This document shows, piece by piece, positions 21,121-31,500 of a DNA stretch of 64,000 nt. The DNA comes from Tetradesmus obliquus. Its lineage: Eukaryota > Chlorophyta > Chlorophyceae > Sphaeropleales > Scenedesmaceae. The position numbers and the translations under genes are program-made. Position 1 is the first letter of the stretch; every line of letters starts with the position of its first letter. The stretch lies in the NCBI GenBank assembly GCA_030272155.1, contig CP126193.1, forward strand, positions 310,001 to 374,000. Direction: 5' to 3'. A model generated the notes under the pieces. That model had not been told where the DNA came from, did no database searches, and saw nothing but the letters and a program-made list of their open reading frames with translations.

Positions 21121-22489
21121 CAACATCTTGTCAGATGAATGGTCAGCGCAGGGTTGAGGTATCGCTGTCACAGGCTGTTCTGAGACGCAACAAAGCTGCT
21201 AGCCAAGTAGGCTGCCAGATTATCCCAGCTGTATGCCCGCCTGCTGTCAGGCTGTCATTCAACCACAGCCTGTCGCGGCACCTGAGGCAGACTCTGAAGA
21301 AGTGACTTCAAATACCGCCGGCACATGCTGATCTCAGAGTTGCAGGCATAAAGTTGCAGACATGGAACCTGGTTTTACGAAAGTTTCTTAGGTGCAAAGT
21401 GCAGTGGGCAAGGTCGGCGTGTGCAGCAGGGAACCAACCCTTCCGTGGGCGCAGTCGTGTACTGTACTGCCAGAACTGCCAGTACAGGCTGTGCGATGTC
21501 GTACTGCGCAGTACTGCGCAGTGCATGCACTGTTGTGCTGCAGTGATGTGTCTGCTGGAGGGTGACAGGACAGTGCGCCTGCACGGCAGCGCACGAAAGT
21601 GAGTACGCATTATGTTGCATTATGCTTGTGCTTGTTATGTATGACCTGCTTTCATGTCGTAACCCTTTTATGCGAAGGGTGCCAGGAGGCCTAGCCGGAT
21701 CCTTCCTGGTCCAACGCATCCAGCTTTGGACATGCATCACACATAGGGTGGGGCGATTGCTCCAAGCACAAAGCATGCTGCCTGTTTCAGAACACGCCAT
21801 GTTTCAAACAATGATACATTCTGTGATGCTTGTACAAGGACGAAGTTCTACGGCTCCAGGATCCCCAAGGACCGTGATAAATGCAGAATGCTTGTTTGCG
21901 GCAGCATAGACAGAGGCCTTACACCCAGCAGTGTGCATGCTGTAATCGACGTAGGGTTCTGCAATACAAGCACAGCACAGATCACAGCACCAGCCCCTTG
22001 AGGCTCTACACCACAGCAGCTTCCAGACAACTGTACAAGCCATCAACAATCACTGCATCCCAAGCAGATGGTACAGCAGTCGCTACACTGAGAGCTTTGA
22101 TTAAAGCCGTCTGAAACCAAGTGCACACCATTTATCTGTGCAGCTGTACTGAAATAAGTGCAGAGACCCTGCAACAAACAAATCGACTGCTAAGTCGGCA
22201 ATACAGCCCATTGACTGACTAGTGCTGAGCAAGTGCTGCACGGCCGGAACATCTGTATCTGCCATAAGCGTGCCCTTCCGCCATCCTATTGCGCCAACTC
22301 CACTGTCAGCCAGTGCTCTGTGCCTTCCCTGCCAGAGGCGCTGGAAAGAATTGTGGACGCAGCCACGGTGCGCCACCTAGCAGTCCATAAGCAATCCGAA
22401 TCAGCAGCGGTATCTTTGTGTGAAGCATGTGTAGCAGCCGAAGCTGGCCGCCTTCCAGCAGCCTGGCAGCAACGCAGCCCGACATGGAT

Positions 22490-22521
<32 letters not shown>

Positions 22522-23145
22522 TTTTTGTGTTCAGCCGATCTGTCGGTACTGCATGGCAAGCGTACATTTTTTTTGTTGAAAAAGGTTGTGCCAGTGCTGA
22601 ATGCATGGACACTGCTGCGCAGGAATTATCACACGTAGTGTGGCTCAAGCAGGGCAGCATTACTGTGTGTTCAGCAACCATGGTTCTCTGCTGCAACCTG
22701 AACAAGCTTCAAGACGCAGCACAAGCAGCACGCCCCATATTGAGGCACACAGGTGCTGCCGAGTACACGGCTGCGGGCTCACCTCCCATAAAGCCTGGGA
22801 CATCAAACAAGTGCAGCACCAGCAGCAAAGTATCAAGCACGGCGAGCAGCAGCAGCAGCAGCAGCAGACAGGCAAATCTTGTGTGAGCGATGATGCCAGA
22901 CAGCAGCTGGAAAGTCCAGGTTTATCAGCGCAATGCGCAATGCGCATGCACGCAATCCTGTGCATAATTCTGGTCGTGACACGCAGCTACAGCATGGTGC
23001 AGTTTGCCAAAGCCGAGGCCATCAGAGTAAGCGCGAAGCGCAAACGCTGCTGCTGCTGCTGCTAACCAGGCAACCCTGCTCCGCTGCTGCTGACCAGCCG
23101 AATCTGGAGCACAACAGATCTGGTGTTGACGCTGCGCAAAGCAGG
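21121..23145. other. Non-coding, partly A+C-rich; flank of the minus-strand secreted-protein gene
   Basis: From about 21900 to 23145 the plus strand is A/C-rich, that is G/T-rich on the minus strand. This mirrors the region to its left and fits a long 3' region of the minus-strand gene at 23146-23592. A minus-strand TGTAA lies at 21918-21922. A (CAG)n run is at 22489-22519. Open frames such as 22233-22886 have no recognisable domain. Confidence 0.4.
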
Positions 23146-23592
23146 CTACTTGCGTAGTATGGCGCTGCGCTCACCGTTGCTGTTGCAGCAGCACTCCCCG
23201 GTGCCCAAGCTGTTGAAGCAGGGGCCTGCAGCAGTTGTCCCAGACAGGCTGGCACATTGTGCAAGGCACGGGTTGACCATGCCATAGCCTCCGCTGTTAC
23301 CGCCCATGCCACCAAACTGCCTGGTGGATCCTGCTGCACCAGCTGACTCCTTCCTCTGCGGTGTGGTCCTGTCTGCAGAGCGGCCAGCTGGGCCAGATTG
23401 AGGCACTGCGTTGTTTGTAACGTCTGTGGTTGTAGTCACTGTGGTTACTTGAGTGGTTGTAACCGTCCTTTGCGCTGCTGCACTGCTGCACAGCAGCAGC
23501 GCCACCAGCAGGGTGGGAAGGGCGTTGCTTGTGTTCATGAGGGCCCCTGCAGGCGACACGGCGGTGGAAGTAGCTCGATGAATTGCAAGCAT
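23146..23592 (-). CDS. Small secreted Thr-rich, Cys-rich protein (unknown function)
   Basis: An open frame of 148 codons from ATG 23592; a second ATG at 23538 starts a textbook signal peptide (MNTSNALPTLLVALLLCSSAAAQ region). The mature part opens with a Thr/Val stretch, then Ser/Gly-rich linkers, then a C-terminal Cys cluster (NPCLAQCASL, GPCFNS, GECCCN). A GTGAGC donor directly after the last Cys motif, at about 23163, suggests the coding sequence may continue into another exon, so the stop at 23146 may not be the real end. I do not recognise a family. Secretion or cell-wall location is an inference from the signal peptide and composition. Confidence 0.5.
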   Translation of the reverse strand: MLAIHRATSTAVSPAGALMNTSNALPTLLVALLLCSSAAAQRTVTTTQVTTVTTTTDVTNNAVPQSGPAGRSADRTTPQRKESAGAAGSTRQFGGMGGNSGGYGMVNPCLAQCASLSGTTAAGPCFNSLGTGECCCNSNGERSAILRK

Positions 23593-24393
23593 GCCGTTTA
23601 AGAGCTTTGATCACTGTCAGGAGCCAGTGATTGACGTAGCTTCGCACAAGTGTAACCGCTTGGCCAGCGCCATCACAGCAGCGATGGCCTGCGTACCTTG
23701 ATAGCAGGATGAATCAAAGCTGTGGTGGATCTGTTTGCGATTTAGCTGGAGACGATTTGTCGATGTGCCAGGCGGGGTGTGGCTGAAATGGGGACAGCTT
23801 CAGATGTCGCTAGCTGCTCGGTAGCGGCTCAATTTGCCAAGTGCACGTCTGGGCTTGTTGTGTCAAAGTATAATAGACCGTTTTGGCTATTTAATCGTCT
23901 GTACACATTGACAAATTGTGCTGGCCAGATCTCAAAAGTTGCCGCGATGGGCGCGCCGGACCGGGACACGTGAACAACAGCATGTACCACCTGCTAACGG
24001 CTGCCATGACGACTCGGCCATGCTGGTGCTGTCGAACGCAGCTGCATCAATTGACTATTCACAAAACCCACAATCGCAACTGTTTGTGTGCTGAAGCAGT
24101 GCACAGCTGTAACACTCCTGCAGCTCTGGAAATGCGAGCCACGGACATGTCATAGCGTCATATTACATGTCATGGTGTACAAAATCATCACAATAGCAGC
24201 GCATCATCAAGAATTGAAAAAGCAGCTGATTTGCCACACTACAGGGCAAGCCAAGCTTGCTGCATTGTGCCAGGCACCGTGAACGAGCGCAGGGACAGCA
24301 ACCAGCTGGACCAGCTGTCGAAAAGGTCCACAATCCACGCGCCAGGCCAATGCCTGGTGCAGCGTCACTGCCATGGCTGCATGCGCATGCTGC
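23593..24393. other. Intergenic between two minus-strand genes
   Basis: No recognisable coding sequence. It contains the 5' region of the secreted-protein gene and, on the other side, the 3' end of the CDC26-TTM3 gene. Confidence 0.45.
24163..24167 (-). terminator. Candidate TGTAA poly(A) signal of CDC26-TTM3
   Basis: The plus strand reads TTACA, that is TGTAA on the minus strand, about 230 bases beyond the TTM3 stop codon (24396-24394). It is well placed for a 3' end. Confidence 0.45.
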
Positions 24394-24512
24394 TCACAGC
24401 AGCGTCTTGTTGATGAAGTTTGCAAACTTGCTGGTCTTGCTGTAGCTGTAGGGGATGCCCTGGCCCTGCAGCAGCGCCTCCAGCTGGGCCCGCAGCTCCT
24501 CAGGCTTGTCCT

Positions 24513-24593
<81 letters not shown>

Positions 24594-27500
24594 GCAGCGG
24601 CAGATCCATTCAAGGCTGCAACCTCAACTGCTGCAGGTCATTTTCTGACAGCCGATGAGTGTCCAGCGCTCCCTGCCCTGCTCTTGGCAGCGTGCACTTC
24701 TCATGCCACTCCTCAGCGCAGCGCAGCGCTGCCGACCCTGCTGCCGCCAGCCCTGCCCTGCCCTGCTCAGCCCTGCAGTTGGCAGGACAGTATCCCTGCA
24801 CTCACCATCTCCGCCTCCAGCTCGTAGAGGCAGCCCCAGGGGCAGCTGGTAGCGTCAAGCTCCAGCGTAAACCTGCTGCTGACCCCGCCATACCCTGCTG
24901 CTGCTGCTGCTGCTGCTGCCAGTTCTTCCACTCACCGTCTCTGCCTCCAGCTTATACAGGCAGCCCCAGCCAGCCCCCCTGTTTGCCCATCTAAAGTATG
25001 CCGCAGTACACCCCTGTGCGCGCTGTGCGGTTCTTGCTCACCGTCTCTGCCTCCAGCTCGTACAGGCAGCCCCAGGGGTAGCTGGTAGCATCCAGCTCCA
25101 GCGTAAACCTGCTGCTGACCCCGCCCTACCCTGCCTTGCCATGCTGCTGCTGCTGCTGCCGCCAGCCCTTCCACTCACCGTCTCCGCCTCCAGCTCGTAG
25201 AGGCAGCCCCAGGGGTAGCTGGTGGCGTCAAGCTCCAGCGTGAAGCCCTGCCAGGCGCACTCCTGGCGGCTGTTGCTGAACCCGCCCAGGGACACCAGCT
25301 CAGTGAGGCTGTAGCGCCTGCACACAAAGCCCACAATGCAGATGCGGAGCGTGAGCTGAGCGTATTGCATGACTCCCTGCCAGGTGCACTCCTGGCGGCT
25401 GTTGCTGAAGCCGCCCAGGGACACCAGGTCACTGAGGCCGTAGCGCCTGCACAGTTGATGCGGCATGATGAACAGTGTACGCAGAGCAGCAAGTGAGTTC
25501 ACTCCGCCAGCCCCCGCATGATGTCGCTGTTGGGCAGGCGCAGCAGCTCGCTGGGCTGCTGCTATGCATGCGCTCTGCACACGAAACATTGCCTTGTGAT
25601 AATCGCACACAGCACCAGCAGCTCCATGCTACAGCTGTAGCCCACGCACGCTACACAACACAGCCCGCCAGCCAGCCAGCCAGCCCGCCAGCCAGCCTGC
25701 CAGCCAGCTGCTAGTACAAGCACACTACAAAGCAAAGCAACTTACTCTGCCAGCCCTCGCATGATGTCACTAGGCAGCGCCAGCAGCTCGCTGGGCTGCT
25801 CCAAGTAGCGCCGCGCAGCAGCAGCATCAGGCAGCACCTCCTCCACCTCTGAGGCGCGCCCGATGCCATCCACCAGCACCTGCTCGCCCTGCAGGGGGTG
25901 AGAGGCAGCGCAGCAGGGGATGAAACAGCACAGCAGCGCATGTCAGTGTGTGCGGCAGCTGAAGGTATCTGACGTGCGCTCAATGCCATCCACCAGCACC
26001 TGCTCGCCCTGCAGGGAGGAGGAGGCGGTGAGGCAGCGCAGCAGAAAAAGGCAGCACAACAGGCGTACAGTCAGTGTGCAGCAAGCGACGATGCCATCCA
26101 CAAGCACCTGCTCGCCCTGCAGGGTGTGTGAGGCAGCACAGCAGGGTGTCAGGCAGCGCAGCAGCAGGCTCGGGCAGCAGCATCAGGCAGCACCTCCTCC
26201 ACCTCAGAGGCCCGGCCAATGCCATCTACAAGCACCTGCTCGCCCTGCAGGGAGGCAAGGCGAGGCAGCGCAGCAGCGTGTCAGGCAGCACAGCAGCGCA
26301 TGTCCGTGTGTGCGGCAGCTAAAGGATGTCTGAGGCCCGGCCAATGCCATCCACCAGCACCTGCTCACCCTGCAGGAAGGTGAGGCAGGGTGCGAGGTGG
26401 CCCAGCAGGCATGACGCGCGTGTCGGTGTGTGCGGCGGATAGATGCTTGAGTACAGAACGTCCTGCATTGCGCATCATATGCGTGCAACGCACCCATGTC
26501 TGCCTATGCATCAAGCTGCAGCAGTAGCAGCAGCAGTGTGTGGCGTGTCCACACAAGGGGGCCCTAGATCCTGATCAACAGCAAAACTTCAAGTGCTTGC
26601 TGGCGCACACCAACGCACACTGATTCTGCTGCCGCACCTTGAGTGTGAGCACCGCCTTCTTGTCGCTGTCGTAGAAGCGAAGCCGCAGCACCACGCGCTT
26701 GCTGTTGAGCTCGCGGCCAGGGCCGTCGAAGAAGAAGTTTTCCTGCAAGTGCAGCAGCACAAATGCACAGCACAAATGCAGCAGCAACGAATTGAGCAGG
26801 CATACTTGCTCACGCAGGAGAGCCACCAGAGGATGATCTAAGAGCGGCACGGCAGCCATGCCAGCATACAACGGTTCAACAGATGGCATGTGGCTGGGCT
26901 GTAGCATGGCTGCCGGTAAATGACCAGGCTGCAGATGGTTGTCTTGCGGGCTTGACAAAGCATCTGTGCTTGAGGCGCTGCTGCTGCTGCTGCTGCCGCA
27001 ACACTGATGTGCTTAGGCAGCCAGCAGCACTGCTGCCGGCGCCAGGCCGCAACGGCTTGGGCAGCCACAGCAGTAACAGCCACCTTCCTGCAAAAGGTGT
27101 CTGGCACATGCAATGCTGTGCTGTAACTGTTACTGCTGCCGCCTGCTGCTGCCGCCGCAGCGCACCTGCTGGTGTGTGGCCACGTGGCCTGGTGCCAGCA
27201 GCGCCGCCAGCTGCTGGTGAGCCTCAGGCCCAGGTAGCCGCAGCTTCACCTCAACCTGTGCAAATAGGTGTGAGGGCGCACGAGCACGGAGGGCAGCTGT
27301 TATGTCGGCTGTGGCAACAGGTGCGCCGCCATACCAACAGCAAGCCAGTGGCAGCACTGGTGCGGCGCGCTAGTAAGGCTGCACAGCAGGCAGATGCGCC
27401 AGGGCCAACACGCGCAACGCGCTGCTCCCTACTCGGCCCTCACGCAGGTGCTGCACTCACCTCCATGGCTTGCTGCTTGCTCGCTGTTGCGGCTACTTGA

Positions 27501-28008
27501 CGCCCAGGCGCGCGTTGCGTGCCTCCTTGCTGCCAGGCAGCGGCTGCTGCTGCTGCGGCAGCCACACAAGACACGCAGACCATGCAGCAGCACGCTCAGG
27601 GCGGGTGCATGCTAGGCATCTGGTGCAGTGCGGCGTCGAGTCTGTGCAGCCATGTTGGTCAGGGGTCATGCAGCTGAGTTGTCAAGGGGCAGCAGTACCT
27701 CACTGTTTTGATGGCGCGGCGGCAAACTGCGTGTGGCTGCTCTCACCTGCGTAGGGCCTGGGCCGCCCTGCTGTTGCTGCTGTTGTTGCAAAGCCAGCTG
27801 CTGCCTTTTGAGGGATTCGTACTGCAAGTTGGCGCACGCAGATCATGGGCTGATGCTACCTGCCCTTATTGCTGTGAGCAAAATGCTAAGCAGCGCTGGC
27901 GCCTGTCTGGCTGAGCCTGAGTGTAGCTGCTGAGGATGAGCAGCAGATGTGTACCTCCTCTTTGTCTTCTGGCTTGAGTTCTATGCGGGTTGGCTTGCGG
28001 GGAAGCAT
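24394..28008 (-). CDS. CDC26-TTM3: CDC26-TTM3 in-frame fusion: APC/C subunit plus triphosphate tunnel metalloenzyme
   Basis: Minus-strand exons 28008-27955, 27821-27747, 27255-27166, 26742-26638, 25888-25746, 25317-25179 and 24510-24394 join in phase to 240 aa. Residues 1-43 match CDC26 of the anaphase-promoting complex: the start MLPRKPTRIELKPEDKEEYE corresponds to the conserved MLRRKPTR.ELK.DD.EE block, followed by a Lys/Gln-rich helix. Residues 44-240 are a CYTH/TTM3 tunnel domain, with VEVKLRLP, ENFFFDGPGRELNSKR, VVLRLRFYD, LVSLGGFSNSR, GFTLELDATSYPWG and a terminal GIPYSYSKTSKF. TTM3 hydrolyses inorganic tripolyphosphate. In land plants the two proteins come from one bicistronic mRNA; here there is no stop between them and no Met at the TTM3 start. 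The first Glu of the EXEXK metal motif is Gln (Gln43). Exon 5 and 6 edges are echoed many times in the introns. Confidence 0.85.
24511..24594. repeat. (CAG)n microsatellite directly before a 3' splice site
   Basis: About 26 CAG/CTG triplets with one break. On the minus strand it is a CTG run ending exactly in the CAG acceptor of TTM3 exon 7 (exon starts at 24510), so it stands where a polypyrimidine tract would be. Confidence 0.95.
24806..25140 (-). repeat. Three echoes of the TTM3 exon 6 end
   Basis: Copies of the 3' edge of exon 6 (25179-25250) with the donor, at about 25043-25130, 24937-24972 and 24806-24890. They code for versions of DATSYPWGCLYELEAET. The nearest copy is best preserved; the middle one is truncated. 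Confidence 0.9.
25373..25453 (-). repeat. Echo of the TTM3 exon 6 start
   Basis: Copy of 25245-25325 in the intron upstream of exon 6, with its own CAG acceptor at 25445-25447. It reads RRYGLSDLVSLGGFSNSRQECTWQG and stays open. Splicing could in principle choose either copy for this part. Confidence 0.9.
25974..26375 (-). repeat. Four echoes of the TTM3 exon 5 start
   Basis: The 5' edge of exon 5 (25888 down, reading GEQVLVDGIGRASEVEE) is copied behind CTGCAG acceptors at about 26012, 26121, 26250 and 26376. The copy at 26195-26250 is longest and includes codons for EVEEVLPDAAA. Confidence 0.9.
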
Positions 28009-28522
28009 ACACGACACACAAGCAGAAGGGGTGGCAGCAGGGCTGGTGATGACAGCAGTAGCAGCAACAGCAGCAGCACACCGCACGCACGTGGCTGAAT
28101 GGGATTAAGGTAAAAGCGCTGCAAAACTGTAGTAATTTGCTTTTAGACTGATCAAAGCTCCCACGCTTCGCTTTCAACACGTTGAAGGGCACGAAACATG
28201 AACCACCAAGGGTTTCGTCTAACAGACAATTACTCTACGTCTGCGCTCACGATGCATCATATCTTTAAGCAGCAGCTTTTCTTTATGACCTTAACTAATT
28301 TGCGGTTGACATTGCTTGCACAGCTGCTGGCCTATTTCTGGCTGGTTGGCTGACCCAGCTGCTGTTGGTTGATGCCAGGGCACCACTGCGTCTTGCCCAC
28401 TGCTTGCAACATTTCACTCCTATCTAGAAAACCTGAACATAATTTCAAAAACTCACAGCCGGGGAGGCGCAGAACTGTACATTCAGCAGTACAAGTGCTG
28501 GCAACCAACCGTCCCTGGCAGC
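28009..28522. promoter_or_regulatory. Divergent promoter region, CDC26-TTM3 / PNGase
   Basis: The 514 bp between two head-to-head start codons. The part at 28140-28300 is AT-richer than its surroundings. No specific element is recognised. Confidence 0.4.
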
Positions 28523-31500
28523 ATGGATGCTGATGAGGCACTGGCCAGGGCGCTGCAGGTGCCTGCGCAGCGCTGTGCAAAGGCCGGCAGCACTGCTGAA
28601 TTACGTTGACAAATTACGCCGCAGCAGCTGAGATCTGTTGTAAGAGTGCCCACCATTCCCAGCAATGGATGTTCATGATGCATATGCATGCGCTGCTGCT
28701 TGCAGGAAGAGGAAGTGGCAGCGGCCAGGCAGCAGCAGCCGCAGCCAGGCACCCCAGATGCAGTCAAGGCAGCGCTGCTGAGCCTCATCCAGAACAGCCT
28801 GGCGCAGGCCCTGTCGGTGCGTGCCCGTGGTGCAGGCACGTTCTGAAACGTGCCCCATGCGTCCATCAGTACACTAGCCTAGTACATGCCCGCGGTGCAG
28901 GCCTCCAGCGCAGGCCTGGGCTGCGCTGCTCAGTGCAGCGTCAGCACCTGCCTGTGGCATGTCAGTGCTCTGCCATCCGAGCGCGCCTGGCTAGCTGAGC
29001 TCTGCTGAAGGAGCATGCCATAAAAAGAGTTGCAGCAGGCAGTGCTGCCAGCGCCAGGCACTGCCGCTGCTGCCGCCTTCATGCTGTGTTCTGCTACACA
29101 CATGTGCCTGCATGACAGCCACTCGCAGCATCAGCAGACTTCAGCTGGTCTGTTCTGGTCTAGCATTGCTTTAACTGTGCGTAGCCATGCATTTACTGCA
29201 TAGGATCGTCCTCTTACACATGTGCAGGTGGAGGATGCTGAGCTGCAGGCACGGGCCCGTGCTCTGGCGCCACTGGAGCAGCTGTGGCATGAAGCCCAGG
29301 AGGCTGCTGACCTCAACGCGCTGCTGCTGCTGGGGGAGCAGCAAGCAGCTGGTGGTGGCGGCAGTGGTGTGCTTGGGCTGCAGGATTTTATGGTGCAGGG
29401 GCTGCTGCGCTGGTTCAAGCGGGACTTCTTCTCCTGGGTGGGTGGCTGGGGCGTGCGAGTGAAAGGGCAACGGGCAACAGCACCAGCGCCAGCCGGCATA
29501 TGCTACGACTGACGTGCTTTTTTCCTCAAACACGTGCACCTACGCGTCCAGCACAGGCACGCATGCATGCGTGCGCGCAGGTGGTGCTTTGGATGATGAT
29601 GGCAGCGATAACCAGAGTAAGCCCCACAGGACCGGTGGTGGCATCAGTTGACACTCCGCGGCCGTACTACCATACCTCATCTGCGTACCCACTGCTGCCC
29701 TGCCACGTGCATAACATGTGGCTCTGCTGCTGCAGGTCGACCAGCCGGCTTGTGAGCTGTGCGGCTGCCCAACAAGCGGCATTGGCATGGTGCAGCCGAC
29801 AGCAGCAGAGGCGCGGGATGGCGCGGGCCGTGTTGAGGCCTACAGGTGTAATGTGTGCCAGCAGGTGCGGCTGGCAGCGACAGGTTCAGGCCATGCCACC
29901 GATGTGTGCAGAGACGAGCATGGCATGTGCTCAGACTCGTTCTTCGCCGTGCTCAACGAGCTACATGGCAGGCGGTGCAGTTTGTTTCGCCAATGCTAGC
30001 AAGGCAGCGACGGGGCGGCGTGCACCCTTGTAAGTAGTAGCAGCACGCTTGCGCTGTAAATTGCTTAGTGCTGTGGTGAAACTTCTGTTCCATATCGAAG
30101 AGGCACATGTGCCAGGCTGACAGTGTCTTTCATCTGCCTGTGACCCTGCTGTGCTGCGCCGCTGGCCTGCCGCACTGTTGCGACACTGTTGCCGCTCTGC
30201 GCGGCTTTGCTCGCTGCTGCTCACGCTCCTGCTGCTGGTTGCAGGTGACGCGCTTCCCGCGCTACGCACGCCCAGCCAAGCTGCTGGACACGCGCCGCGG
30301 CAGGTGGGTGGTGAGGCAGCATGCACGCAAGCGCATTTCTCATGCAACCACACTGGGGTTTTGCATGCTTTGCATTGTGCGGGAGCATGCCGTCGGACAC
30401 GCATACCTTGCATGCGCCTTGTTCAGGCAGCGAGTGTGTGTTTAGCTGTACAAGGCTTCGAGTACTCGGCAAGGAACATCCTCTGTGTGCACCATGCTGT
30501 CACACTGCGTCACATCTTGCCTGCCGAAGCAACCGCTCATGTTCTGCCCTGCCAGCGACCGTCTGCCCGCTGCATGCATCGTTTTACATTGCTTCATGCT
30601 GCTGTATCCTGCCGCAGGTGTGGCGAGTGGGCGCACACCTTCCTGCTGGTGCTGCGCGCAGCTGGGCTGGACGCGCGCCACATCACCGACAACGCGGACC
30701 ACGTGTGGTGCGAGTACTACTCGGCTGCCCTGGGGCGCTGGGTGCATGTTGATGCCTGTGAGGAGGCGTGGGACACGCCGCTGCTGTATGAGGGCGGCTG
30801 GGGCAAAAGTTTGGCCCATGTGTTTGGCAGCAGCAGGCACGGCGTGACAGACGTCACACGGTGGGTGGGCTGTGGCATTATTCATGTGCACGGAGTTTGC
30901 CGTGTGTGGCTCATGCTGTCACGCACTTGCAGCCAAGCGCAAAAGGTACCGGAACTTTTGCCGCAGCAGTGGTGCAGTGATGGTTGGGTGCATGTTGATG
31001 CCTGTGAGGAGGCGTGGGACACGCCGCTGCTGTATGAGGGCGGCTGGGGCAAGGCGCTGGCGCACGTGTTTGGCAGCAGCAGGCACGGGGTGACAGATGT
31101 GACAAGGTGGGTGGGCTGTGGAATGCTGTGTGGGCGGTGTGGGTGGCTGGCAGTGCCTTGCACTTCCTCTCATTCGTAAAGGCTGCGAAGGTGCACTGCA
31201 TATGCAGCAGCGGTTGTGCATGTGTGGTTGCAGCTGTTCCGCCGGGTCTGCTTTGCTGTTGTAGCGCATGGCGCGCCACAGGACACGCGCCGCTCACGCT
31301 TCAGCACTGCCATGCAGGCGCTACGTGGTGCAGCCGGAGTCGCTGCCATCGCGCCGCGTGCAGGTGCCTGAGGCGTGGCTGGCAGCGACACTTGCGCGCC
31401 TCAGCAACCCACTACGAGCAGCGCTGGACACCAGCACCCGGCGGGAGGTGAGTGGCTGCAGCGATACCAAGTGTCAGAAGTTGGGGCCTAGGTGACCAGG

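Noticed and set aside
21354..21602. Frame with CQNCQYRLC and CMHCC, zinc-ribbon-like
   Set aside because: Attractive Cys spacing, but the sequence is a local repeat of GTACTGC units and has no exon context. I could not place it in any gene.
22233..22886. 217-codon plus-strand frame with a Ser run
   Set aside because: It lies in the A/C-rich 3' region of the minus-strand secreted-protein gene. No domain and the Ser run is a CAG repeat.
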